Assembly (NCBI GenBank): GCA_009772935.1
Contig: WOUR01000023.1
Span: forward strand, 62,001 to 126,000
Direction of reading: 5' to 3'
Source: Rhodospirillaceae bacterium
Lineage (GTDB): Bacteria; Pseudomonadota; Alphaproteobacteria; Reyranellales; Reyranellaceae
DNA: 64,000 nucleotides
In this document: one piece after another, positions 44,149 to 52,533 of the stretch
Layout: every line of letters starts with the position of its first letter
How positions within the stretch are numbered: the stretch's first letter is position 1
Translations under genes and position numbers: made by a program
The notes under the pieces: generated by a model
What the model was told of the DNA's origin: nothing
Seen by the model: only the letters and a program-made list of their open reading frames with translations
Databases searched by the model: none

Positions 44149-44760
44149 CTATTTCTTCGAGGCCTGGAGGGCCTCGATGCGCGCCACGAAGCGTGGCGTC
44201 TGCAGGAACTGGCGATGATCCGTGGCGCTCTTGCCGAACAGGCGGGAGAGATCGAACACGCCGGAGCCCGCGATCTCGCCCATCCGCCCGGAGATCGTCA
44301 CCCTTTCGCCAAGCCGCAGGGTTTTTAGCGCCGCGACGGCCGCCTCGGAAAGACCTGGCGGGGGCGTGGCACGCGATCGTGTGGAGAAAAAGTCGGTTAC
44401 CGTGCCGGCAAAGGCCAGCGCCCAGTCGTTGAACGCGTAGAGCGAAACCTGGCGGCCGATGTCGAAGGTGACGGCCACGGTCTGGGCGTTTCCCTCGATC
44501 TTCGTCGGCGTGCCGCACCAGTCGCTAAAGGCTCCGACCTTGTCGGCCAGCGTAATGCTCTGCCGGGCGGCTTCCTCGACCCGCAGCGGATTGTTGGAGG
44601 CCAGCGCGGGCTTGGCCAGTTCCTGGAGCCCGTCGAGGAACGCCTTCTGCGCCGGATTGCGCTCGTGGCACGGCCGGTCGAAGCAGCCTGTCAGCGCCAA
44701 GCCGGCTCCGCCGAGCAGGACGGAGCGGCGAAAGGTAAGGGGGGATATCCTCTGCATCAC
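44149..44760 (-). CDS. Hypothetical lipoprotein
   Basis: A 203-aa protein with an RR-containing leader and a lipobox LALTGC (Cys26). The remainder has no motif that I recognise; it is soluble and mixed alpha/beta in look. It lies 13 bp upstream of the GGT-like gene and 26 bp downstream of the acyl-CoA ligase gene on the same strand, so it probably sits in one transcript. Function unknown. Confidence 0.75.
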   Translation of the reverse strand: MMQRISPLTFRRSVLLGGAGLALTGCFDRPCHERNPAQKAFLDGLQELAKPALASNNPLRVEEAARQSITLADKVGAFSDWCGTPTKIEGNAQTVAVTFDIGRQVSLYAFNDWALAFAGTVTDFFSTRSRATPPPGLSEAAVAALKTLRLGERVTISGRMGEIAGSGVFDLSRLFGKSATDHRQFLQTPRFVARIEALQASKK

Positions 44761-44786
44761 CCCCTCATCTTAACTCAAGACGGCGA

Positions 44787-46511
44787 TCACGCCGCCTTCG
44801 ACTGCGCCTTGGCCCGTTCCTCTTCCTTTAGTTCCTTCTTGGAGAGCTTGCCGACCGGGGTCTTGGGCAGCTCCGGTCGAATCTCGAGGGCGACCGGCAT
44901 CTCGTGCTTGCCGATCTTGCCGTCGAGATGCTTCTTCAACTCATCGAAGGTCAGCGAGGCACCGGGCTTCAGCTTGACGAAGACCTTGGGTGCCTCCTGG
45001 CGATAGGGGTCGGGGATGCCGATCACGATCACCTCATCGACCGCCGGATGCTCGTAGACGGCCTCCTCGATCATGCGCGGATAGACGTTGTAGCCCGAGG
45101 AGATGATCAGGTCCTTCGAGCGGTCGACCAGGTAGAGCCAGCCGTCGGCGTCCATGTAGCCCATGTCGCCGGTGCGCAGGCCCATCCAGTTGCTCGACGG
45201 ATGGCGGAACAGCACCTTCTCCGTCTCCTCCGGCTTCTTCCAGTAGCCCTTCATGACCTGCGGGCCGATGATGCAGACTTCGCCGACATGCTCCTTGCCG
45301 GCCGGCAGCACCTTGTTGCCGTCCTCCATGTCACGGATCTCGATCACGGTGCCGGGCATGGGCACGCCGCACGAACCGACCCGGCGCACGCTCTTGTCGA
45401 CCGGGCAGATCGCCCCGGTGGGCGAGGTCTCGGTGAGGCCGTAACCCTCGATCAGCGTCGCGCCGGTCAGCTTCTCGAAGCTCTGCTGCACTTCGACAGG
45501 CAGGGGGGCGCCGCCCGACATGCAGATCTTGAGCGAGCTGAGGTCGAGTCCCTGCGCCTTGGGATGTTTGTTGATCGCGGTGTAGAGCGTCGGCACGCCG
45601 GGCAGGAAGGTCGGCTTCTTCCTGGCGAGATCGGCGACGATCATATCGATGTCGGGCCGCGGGTAGAGGATTAGCTGGTTGCCGTTGCGCACCGCGCCCA
45701 GCATGATTCCCGACAGGGCGTAGATATGGAACAGCGGCAGCACACACACGACCTTTTCGGTGCCGGGCTTGGTGTAGGGCGTCGTCCAAGCCTGACCCTG
45801 GCTCATCGCCGCCATGACGCAGCCGTGCGTCAGCATCGCCGCCTTGGGCAGGCCGGTCGTGCCACCGGTATATTGGAGGATCGCGACCTCGTCCCACAGG
45901 TTGTCGCTGCCGGGCTTGTGGGGCGTGTACTTGCCATCGTTCGCCAACAGGTCCTTGAACGACATGTGCCAGTCGTCGCGCGGCCAGGACGACAGGTCCT
46001 TCTTCTTGGCGATCGGATAGAGCCAGTTCTTGGGCCAGGGCAGGTAGTCGGCGATCGAGCCCACGATTAGCTTCCTGAGCCGCGTCTTGCCGCGCATCGC
46101 GGCCATCTTCGGGTAGAGTGCGGCGACGTCGAGCGTCACCAGGATGTCGGTCTCCGAATCCCCGATCTTGAATTCGAGTTCGCGCGCGGCATCGAGCGGC
46201 GAGTAGTTCACCACGCGTCCGCCGGCCTTCAGCACTCCAAAGAAGGCGATGATGTAGTGTGGCGTGTTGGGCAGATAGAGGCCGACGTTGACCCCCGGCT
46301 TGACGCCGAGCTTCTGGAAGCCGGCAGCGGCCCGGTCCGAGGCCTCCTTGTAGTCCCGGAACGTCATCACCTTGTCGAGGAAGTCGGTGAAGGGCCGGTC
46401 ACCGTACCGGGCGCAGCTTTCCTCGAAGCTCTGGTGGATGGTCATCTTCGGGACGTCGAGTTCCCACTGCACGCCCGGCGGATAGCTCTTTTCCCACACG
46501 TAGTTCGACAT
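44787..46511 (-). CDS. Long-chain fatty-acid--CoA ligase (AMP-binding)
   Basis: A 574-aa adenylate-forming enzyme. Motifs in order: YTGGTTGLPKAAMLTH (P-loop), GYGLTETSP (A5), GLRTGDMGYMDADGWLYLVD (A7) and RSKDLIISSGYNVYP (A8), with the catalytic Lys near the C-terminus in PKTPVGKLSKKEL. It forms an acyl-AMP and then acyl-CoA. The start is the ATG at 46511 (MSNYVWEKSYPPGVQW); the longer frame is antisense to the GNAT gene. It could supply acyl-CoAs to the dehydrogenases in the neighbourhood. Confidence 0.92.
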   Translation of the reverse strand: MSNYVWEKSYPPGVQWELDVPKMTIHQSFEESCARYGDRPFTDFLDKVMTFRDYKEASDRAAAGFQKLGVKPGVNVGLYLPNTPHYIIAFFGVLKAGGRVVNYSPLDAARELEFKIGDSETDILVTLDVAALYPKMAAMRGKTRLRKLIVGSIADYLPWPKNWLYPIAKKKDLSSWPRDDWHMSFKDLLANDGKYTPHKPGSDNLWDEVAILQYTGGTTGLPKAAMLTHGCVMAAMSQGQAWTTPYTKPGTEKVVCVLPLFHIYALSGIMLGAVRNGNQLILYPRPDIDMIVADLARKKPTFLPGVPTLYTAINKHPKAQGLDLSSLKICMSGGAPLPVEVQQSFEKLTGATLIEGYGLTETSPTGAICPVDKSVRRVGSCGVPMPGTVIEIRDMEDGNKVLPAGKEHVGEVCIIGPQVMKGYWKKPEETEKVLFRHPSSNWMGLRTGDMGYMDADGWLYLVDRSKDLIISSGYNVYPRMIEEAVYEHPAVDEVIVIGIPDPYRQEAPKVFVKLKPGASLTFDELKKHLDGKIGKHEMPVALEIRPELPKTPVGKLSKKELKEEERAKAQSKAA

Positions 46512-46561
46512 TTTTTCGAGTTCCTCCCTGCATCGACTATGCGAGGCAGGGAGCAGGAGGG

Positions 46562-47311
46562 TCAAGGAGTCGGCGGCACGAGATACTCGTACTCGTAGAC
46601 CGTACGGAAACCCTGCGCCGCATAGAGCGGCATCGCCGCGGCATTCGTTGCGACCACCTGCAGGTAGGCGAAGCGCGCACCTTTCTCCCAAGCCCAGGCG
46701 TAGAGGCTTTCGGTGACCCGCCGTGCCAGGCCCTGGCGTCGCGCCTCGGGCATGACCAGCACGTCGAACAGGCCCATGTGATTGCCCTCGACGGCACCGA
46801 TCGCCATGGCCATGGGCCGGCCCTCGTACCTGACGAAGGCGAAGCCGACCGGCTGGGCGATGGACTGCAGCATCTGCTCCATTGTTCGGCGATGCTCGGG
46901 TCTCACCGGGCTGTGGGCTGCAAAGGCGTCGACCCAGGCGGAAGCGGGACTCGGCGAAATCTCGACGGCGGGATCGGCCGGGAAGCCGTCATACAAAGGG
47001 CAACGCTGAAGCAGGCTGCGCTCGATGGGCTGGTAGCCGCGGATTCTCAGCAGATCGGCCATGCCGGCCGGCGCCAATGGCGTGAGACGCCACACGGGCG
47101 GCAGTCCACGCTCGCGGAAGGGTTCCTCAATGACTTCGAAGTCGGTGGGGAGTTGTGGTTCTAGCGCATTGATAGAATTGGCTCTTTTTGTGTATCCGCC
47201 AGAGAAGCGCAGGTGCCAGCCGTGGATATCCTGGCTCTCGAGTGCCGGCCAGCCCCGGAACGCCAGCCGCTCGAGGCGCCGCACTTCATCTAAATTCTTA
47301 AGGGGTGACAT
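46562..47311 (-). CDS. GNAT family N-acetyltransferase
   Basis: A 249-aa protein with an N-terminal domain of unclear fold and a C-terminal GNAT domain (~120-245): LFDVLVMPEARRQGLARRVT carries the acetyl-CoA-binding loop, followed by VATNAAAMPLYAAQGFRTVY. The two-part form is common for GNATs that modify small molecules. It is the first gene of the minus-strand run leading to the ligase, and its promoter lies in the AT-rich divergent gap. Confidence 0.88.
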   Translation of the reverse strand: MSPLKNLDEVRRLERLAFRGWPALESQDIHGWHLRFSGGYTKRANSINALEPQLPTDFEVIEEPFRERGLPPVWRLTPLAPAGMADLLRIRGYQPIERSLLQRCPLYDGFPADPAVEISPSPASAWVDAFAAHSPVRPEHRRTMEQMLQSIAQPVGFAFVRYEGRPMAMAIGAVEGNHMGLFDVLVMPEARRQGLARRVTESLYAWAWEKGARFAYLQVVATNAAAMPLYAAQGFRTVYEYEYLVPPTP

Positions 47312-47380
47312 GATGGCCAGTCTCTGTTAACCTAAAATCTAATAATAACATCAAGTTATTTTAAAAACTGTAAGTTACGC
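47312..47380. promoter_or_regulatory. AT-rich divergent promoter region
   Basis: This gap is strikingly AT-rich against the GC-rich surroundings and contains a small hairpin AATAAC-ATCAA-GTTATT at 47344-47360. It holds the promoters of the divergent GNAT and DUF2272 genes. The low GC may also mark recent acquisition of the genes to its right. Confidence 0.55.
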
Positions 47381-48172
47381 ATGAAGTCAGACCCCCTCGA
47401 TGTCGGATTTCGCGTTTGCTGGCAGCCCTCCGGTTGTTCCTTTTGTTTCCCGACCGGTAACCGGCTGCCAGCAATTCTTTTGCTCGTCGTCGCCCTGGCG
47501 CTCGCACTGGCGGGATGCGGAGGGGGCGGGTCTGGTGCCGACGACCGGCCGCCCAGCGACAAGGTCGCCTACACCGCCTGGAAGGAATGGACCAGATTCG
47601 GCCGCGCTACCGTGGTCTATGGCGGGCAGGCCAACGGCTACACCAATCGTTACGGCGTGACCGAGCGCAGCGAGCCCCTGTCCAGCCGGGTGGGTGAATA
47701 CTGGGCGGCGTGTGGCCGGCCGCAGTGGAACGGCACCTCGGGTAAGCCGTGGTCGGGCGCCTTCGTCACCTGGGTGATGCTCCAGTCGGGCTACGGCGCC
47801 TCGCAGTTTCCGCGCGACGGTCGCCATGGCAGCTACCTGTCTTCGCTCTACGACCGCCAGCGCGCCTCGCGCGGCGCGCCCTTCGTGCTGCACGCGCCGA
47901 ACGAATACTCGCCGAAGCCGGGCGACCTCGTCTGTTCGGGTTCCGCCGGCCCGACCTGGCGTTACGCCGACCCGCGTACCGCACAGCGCCGCATCGACAA
48001 CACGGCGGCCCATTGCGACATCGTCACCGAGGTGCGCGGCGGTTACGTCCACGCGGTCGGCGGCAACGTGAAGGACAGCGTGGCGATGAGCCTCTTCCCG
48101 GTCGATTCGCGGGGCCGCCTGATGAATGTGTCCGGACGGCCGTGGCTCCTGGTGGTCGAGAAGCGCGGCTAA
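47381..48172 (+). CDS. DUF2272 lipoprotein (copy 1)
   Basis: A 263-aa lipoprotein with a long leader and lipobox LALAGC (Cys46), then a DUF2272 domain (~90-260): PWSGAFVTWVM, PGDLVCSGS, AAHCDIVTEVRGGYVHAVGG and SVAMSLFPVD. The domain resembles CHAP/NlpC-P60-type amidase folds with a WSAAF-like motif and a conserved His-Cys-Asp; cell-wall amidase action is only a guess. A second, divergent copy is encoded at 54149-54895. It is 83 bp upstream of the large glucanase-like gene in the same direction. Confidence 0.8.
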   Translation: MKSDPLDVGFRVCWQPSGCSFCFPTGNRLPAILLLVVALALALAGCGGGGSGADDRPPSDKVAYTAWKEWTRFGRATVVYGGQANGYTNRYGVTERSEPLSSRVGEYWAACGRPQWNGTSGKPWSGAFVTWVMLQSGYGASQFPRDGRHGSYLSSLYDRQRASRGAPFVLHAPNEYSPKPGDLVCSGSAGPTWRYADPRTAQRRIDNTAAHCDIVTEVRGGYVHAVGGNVKDSVAMSLFPVDSRGRLMNVSGRPWLLVVEKRG

Positions 48173-48255
48173 ACCGAAGCGCCGATGAATAACGGATTGA
48201 GTTTGCACAAACTCTGAACGAGGATCGTGCACCGTCATCGGTTCGGGAGCGTACA

Positions 48256-51200
48256 ATGTCGACCAGTCTCACGATCGCTCTCAGCCAGCAGCTGCAGACC
48301 ACGCTGTCGAGCACCACGAACGGTAATGTCGGCATATGGGCCGTCTACTTCACGGACACAGGCGCGCCCGTCGCCACTTCTCTCCAGGTCGGAAGCACGC
48401 CCACGCCGTCGACGCAGATCACGCTTCCCAATCCCTTTGACGGCGGCAAGGTCTACCTGCTCATCCAGAGCTACGATACCAGCAATCCCGATTCTCCGGC
48501 TGAACTCACTTTTGGAGCGAACGGCGTCATCCAGAAGGAGGCGGACATTGGCTGGAACAACTCCGAGACCTATCAGTTTCGCTACGACAGTTTCGAGCTT
48601 TCCCTGCTGGGTGCCGCCGCAGATGCGGGCAACCTGACCGACGTCAATGTCTTCGGTATCCCGATGTCCATCGACATCGCCTATCCGAACGGCGCCGTCA
48701 CGCAGACCCGCGGCTACGAGGTCGACGGGAGCACCGTCTTCAGCGATATCGAAACCGCCTTCAACGCCGACGGCGGGCTGGTTTACAACTTCGAGTACGG
48801 GCCGCTGGCAGGCCAGCCCCGGCTGGCGGCCGCGCCGACGACGGCCCTGGCGCCCGGCGGACCGGGGGGTGTTTCCGCCACCGACTGGAATGCCTATATC
48901 GAATCCATCGGCAACGAGATGGCCAGCAGTGTCCGGATTGCCGGCCAGTACAACGGCGCGGGCACGGTCGACTATGTCATCGGGCAGCCGTCGACCGTCT
49001 CGTATTCCGAATGGCACAATGCCGGCTTCTATTCGTACGTGGCGAGTTACGAAAAGCAGCCGGCGACGGTCTACAGCGCCTCGTCGACCCTGGGAGAGAA
49101 TCCCTTTTCCGTACAACTGCATAGCAGCGCCATCACGGTTACGGACCCCAACGCCGGCCATTACGTTCCCAATCAGACCTATGTGACGTTCGAGCACGTC
49201 GCCCCCTTCGCAGGTTTCTCCGCGGCGGAACTCAACTCGACCTATCTCGTCACCAACGTCATCGACGCCAACACCTATCAGTTCGTGATCCAGGCCACGC
49301 AGGCGAACGAGACAACCACCGGCGGCGGAAGCGGCATCGTCACCTCCGTCCCGCTCGGTGACAATCCGTTCTCGGCTCATGCCGGCGACATGTTCTTCAC
49401 GGTGACGGATCCCACGGCCTCGAAGTACGCTGCCGAGGGCGTCGAGGTGACGTTTACCGGCGCAGAGGCCTTCGCGGGTTTTACCGCCGAGTATCTCAAC
49501 GGCACGACGTTCACCATCACCAAAGTCCTCAACGCCACGCAGTACGAGGTCGGCATTGCGACGGCCGCGCAGCAGGGCACCGGCGGTGGAGATACGGTGG
49601 CGCCGACCTATGTTCGTCCCGACGCCGGCACCTATGTGTTCACGCCGGATGGGAACAGCCAGGTCAAGGGCACCATCAAGATCGATACGCAGGATCTGGC
49701 GAACAGCATCTACTCGACCCTCGGGGTCGCGCAGATCTACAGCCCCGGCGGAACGCCGTACGAGTTCTCGACGCTCGTGAACAATGTCGGCGCTGCGACC
49801 ACCGACCTGAACACCGGATTCAACACGCAGTGGGGCGCCTTCTTCGTCAAGCTGCTGACCGGCTATATCGGCGGCTACATGGGCGGAACGGGGGATCTGC
49901 CGAATCACTGGGCCGGTGGCCCGACGACAGTCGACCTCAGCCAGAATTGGAACTTCGATCCCAGCTACGCCTTCGGCGCCAGCACGATGACGCCCTGGAC
50001 ATGGGACGTCGCGAAGTACGGGGCTGGCGTACCTTATGACAAGTACGCCGAGGTCTTCTTCTCCCATACGAACTCCTACGGCAATGGCTACTCCGACGCC
50101 CTGATGAGCCTGTTCGAGCAGGGTGGTCCGCTGATCTCGACAGGCTATACGGTTACTCTAGGAGCCAACCCGTTCACGACGACAAAAGGGTCGGACATCG
50201 TCACGGTCAGCGACCCCAACGCCGGCACCTATGGATACGAGGTGAACGACCTCGTGACCTTCGCGGGCGCGGGAACCGTCGGAGGCATCGACATGGCGAC
50301 GCCCCCCAGCCTCAATATTCCGCATGATTCGGCCAAGGCCGCCTTCGTCATCCAGTCTGTCGCGGCGGACGGGCTGAGCTATACCGTCCAGGCGTCGAGC
50401 AATGCCAATGCCTCGGTCACTGGCGGCGGGGCAGGCGTCGTCGCTGGCCTGGACGTTCCTCGCATCACGCTGACCCTCTACGACGACCACGAGTTGCCGC
50501 CGCACGGCACTACGCTGGCTGACCATCAACTCTACACGCCGACCAAGATCTACAACACGAGCAGTGGGCCCTTCGTGAAGGCGCTGGAGTCGGCCGACAC
50601 GGTCGATGTCCAGTTCGCCCTGGGGCTCGGCCAGATGAGACCGGCGACCGATCTGAAGGTCAGTCTGGGTTTCTTCGTCGAAATCCATGGAGGCGAGCAC
50701 AAGTTCGAGTACATAGATTTCGACACGTCGAAAGAGACGCTCTATCAGCAGTGGAACTTCGACAGTGCGACCAAGACCCTGAAGGCCGCGGGCGCTGCGG
50801 CGCCGACAGGCACCGGCCTTACGATCAACGACTTGCCCTATGCGACGGGCATCAACTGGTATCAGCTCGTCTTCTCGGAAAAGACCGAACACAACCCCAC
50901 CTACCGCGTCTACAACATCTACATGAACGGGCTGGCCGGATCGGGAATCCTCAATCCGAACTACGTCGCCCCGGGAATCAATCAGGCGGGCAGCATCGCC
51001 ATCGATGGCCTCGCCACGTACGTGGGAAGTGACGTCTCGGACCGTTACCTCACCGGCAGCGGCGGCCTTTCGTTCAACATGTTCAACGGCAATACCCTGT
51101 CGATGGACCCGCGACTGCTCGAACTCATCACCGACCAGACCATCATCCAGAACAATCCCGTCGTATGGCAGGCCCCGGTGGCGCCGGTGCTGGGCACGCT

Positions 51201-51798
51201 GTCGAACACGGTGTTCAGCAACTGGGGCGGCTCCACCACGCTGGGCACACCGAATGCGGAACTCTCCGACGTGACCGATGGTTCGCTCGCATTCGGCTGG
51301 TACGGTTCCGATCAGGCGTGGCTGAACCACAACGTGGAGAACAGCCATAGCGGCGTGATCGCGAACTTCACCAATAAGATCGGTGCGCTGAATACCGCGC
51401 AGATTTCCTTCCTGACCGGCGCCGGCCTGACACCCTACAACCACACGATTACCGCGCAGGCAGACATCGACGGCAAGTGGACCACAGCCGCATATCAATT
51501 CGGTAACGGAACCTACAGCGCCGTGTTGGAGGAATTCCTGGGCGACGGCACGGCGGTGCAGGTCAACAATCAGAGTGCGGCGCTCAATTTTACGGTGGAC
51601 CTGCCCACCCTCGGTTTCCAGAGCACCGGCAGCTACATCGCACTCGACGGAACCGGCGGCGGCGCTGCGGGCAACTGGATCACGCTGCAGACCGCAAACT
51701 CGAGCCTGCGCAACGGCACCCTGCTGGTTTATGCGACCGACGGTAACGGAGATCTGATCGGCCGCGATGGGCAGGTCGGCGCGTCGCTCGAGGAGTAG
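48256..51798 (+). CDS. Large secreted-type protein with GH64-like (beta-1,3-glucanase/thaumatin-like) features; ends at an in-frame TAG
   Basis: 1180 aa up to TAG. The N-terminal part (~20-270) resembles glycoside hydrolase 64: SFELSLLGAAADAGNLTDVN with VFGIPMSIDI, later YVFTPDGNSQVKGTIKID (~455) and YDKYAEVFFSHTNSYGNGYS (~595). Three imperfect ~85-95-aa modules start at residues 278, 366 and 634 with LG.NPF and end in GGG. The rest is a beta-rich, Gly/Asn/Thr-rich tract. No classical signal peptide; type I export is possible. Codon 1181 is TAG and the same frame continues into the next entry, so this is either a truncated gene or one half of a broken or read-through gene. Catalytic residues could not be placed with confidence. 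Confidence 0.8.
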   Translation: MSTSLTIALSQQLQTTLSSTTNGNVGIWAVYFTDTGAPVATSLQVGSTPTPSTQITLPNPFDGGKVYLLIQSYDTSNPDSPAELTFGANGVIQKEADIGWNNSETYQFRYDSFELSLLGAAADAGNLTDVNVFGIPMSIDIAYPNGAVTQTRGYEVDGSTVFSDIETAFNADGGLVYNFEYGPLAGQPRLAAAPTTALAPGGPGGVSATDWNAYIESIGNEMASSVRIAGQYNGAGTVDYVIGQPSTVSYSEWHNAGFYSYVASYEKQPATVYSASSTLGENPFSVQLHSSAITVTDPNAGHYVPNQTYVTFEHVAPFAGFSAAELNSTYLVTNVIDANTYQFVIQATQANETTTGGGSGIVTSVPLGDNPFSAHAGDMFFTVTDPTASKYAAEGVEVTFTGAEAFAGFTAEYLNGTTFTITKVLNATQYEVGIATAAQQGTGGGDTVAPTYVRPDAGTYVFTPDGNSQVKGTIKIDTQDLANSIYSTLGVAQIYSPGGTPYEFSTLVNNVGAATTDLNTGFNTQWGAFFVKLLTGYIGGYMGGTGDLPNHWAGGPTTVDLSQNWNFDPSYAFGASTMTPWTWDVAKYGAGVPYDKYAEVFFSHTNSYGNGYSDALMSLFEQGGPLISTGYTVTLGANPFTTTKGSDIVTVSDPNAGTYGYEVNDLVTFAGAGTVGGIDMATPPSLNIPHDSAKAAFVIQSVAADGLSYTVQASSNANASVTGGGAGVVAGLDVPRITLTLYDDHELPPHGTTLADHQLYTPTKIYNTSSGPFVKALESADTVDVQFALGLGQMRPATDLKVSLGFFVEIHGGEHKFEYIDFDTSKETLYQQWNFDSATKTLKAAGAAAPTGTGLTINDLPYATGINWYQLVFSEKTEHNPTYRVYNIYMNGLAGSGILNPNYVAPGINQAGSIAIDGLATYVGSDVSDRYLTGSGGLSFNMFNGNTLSMDPRLLELITDQTIIQNNPVVWQAPVAPVLGTLSNTVFSNWGGSTTLGTPNAELSDVTDGSLAFGWYGSDQAWLNHNVENSHSGVIANFTNKIGALNTAQISFLTGAGLTPYNHTITAQADIDGKWTTAAYQFGNGTYSAVLEEFLGDGTAVQVNNQSAALNFTVDLPTLGFQSTGSYIALDGTGGGAAGNWITLQTANSSLRNGTLLVYATDGNGDLIGRDGQVGASLEE

Positions 51799-51819
51799 GT
51801 TCTGGCACGCATCGGCGCG

Positions 51820-52518
51820 GTGGCCTTCGACAATGGCACGGTCATGGGACTGGGCACGCAATCGGTCTACCTGCCCGTCGGCCTGGAACTCCATTTTGCG
51901 ATCCAGTCCGGCAACAACGTGATCGAACCGCTTCCCGGGGTGGTGGTGACGGGCAGCGGCTCGCTTGCGGTCAATGTCAGCGGCGCATTCGGAACCCTGA
52001 ACCTGTCGGCTACGGTGAACAACACGTTGTCAGCCGCGGCGCAGCTCGCGCAGAGCCAGCAGCAGTACGACGAGGCCTGGGTCTATCTCACGCAGGGCTC
52101 GACGGTCGAGGTCGACGTTGCGGGCAGCGCCTGGAATGTCAACACGATCCACTTCGTGAAGATCGACGTCGATCCGACGACCGGGGGGTGGAGCGTGGGC
52201 GGCGTGGCCTATGGCAACACCGATGCGTTAAGGATGGCGGTGCAGCAGAACTGGGATCCCAACTTCGCCGTGTCGGGCGGACGCGGCAACTTCACCGCGT
52301 CCAACGACTGGGTGGTCTCGCAGGGCACCGGCTACTATGCGCCGGTGCTCTACACCGAGAGCGGCAATACGCTCGTCCTGGGCACGGCCAACGCGGACGG
52401 GCAGGAGCATATCCGGACCTACGGTCAGAACATGTTCGGCTTCGAGGACCTGCTCGCCAGCCAGGGCAGCGACTTCGACTACAACGATCTCGTCATGAGG
52501 GTCGTGATCGCCGCCTGA
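51820..52518 (+). CDS. DUF4114 domain protein; in-frame continuation of the large protein beyond TAG
   Basis: 232 aa from the GTG at 51820; the frame is open directly from the TAG at 51796 and is the same frame as the upstream gene. The C-terminal GFEDLLASQGSDFDYNDLVM is the DUF4114 signature (a calcium-binding-like, GFEDL..DYNDLV form) usual at the end of large secreted proteins. AGGAG at 51791-51795 could allow reinitiation at CTG 51802, but GTG 51820 has poor spacing. I think it is the severed C-terminus of the upstream protein. Total uninterrupted span would be 1421 codons including TAG. Confidence 0.6.
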   Translation: MAFDNGTVMGLGTQSVYLPVGLELHFAIQSGNNVIEPLPGVVVTGSGSLAVNVSGAFGTLNLSATVNNTLSAAAQLAQSQQQYDEAWVYLTQGSTVEVDVAGSAWNVNTIHFVKIDVDPTTGGWSVGGVAYGNTDALRMAVQQNWDPNFAVSGGRGNFTASNDWVVSQGTGYYAPVLYTESGNTLVLGTANADGQEHIRTYGQNMFGFEDLLASQGSDFDYNDLVMRVVIAA

Positions 52519-52526
52519 GGCGGCGA
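52508..52526. terminator. GC hairpin with the stop codon in its loop
   Basis: Perfect 8-bp stem TCGCCGCC / GGCGGCGA with TGA, the stop of the DUF4114 gene, as loop. It lies between convergent genes (52518 and 52534). No T-run, so a weak or Rho-assisted terminator at best. Confidence 0.4.
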
Positions 52527-52533
52527 CGCCAGC

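Noticed and set aside
48235-51894. Two long antisense open frames over the large secreted-type gene
   Set aside because: Complement-strand shadows caused by high GC at third positions; the sense strand has clear domain similarity and repeats.
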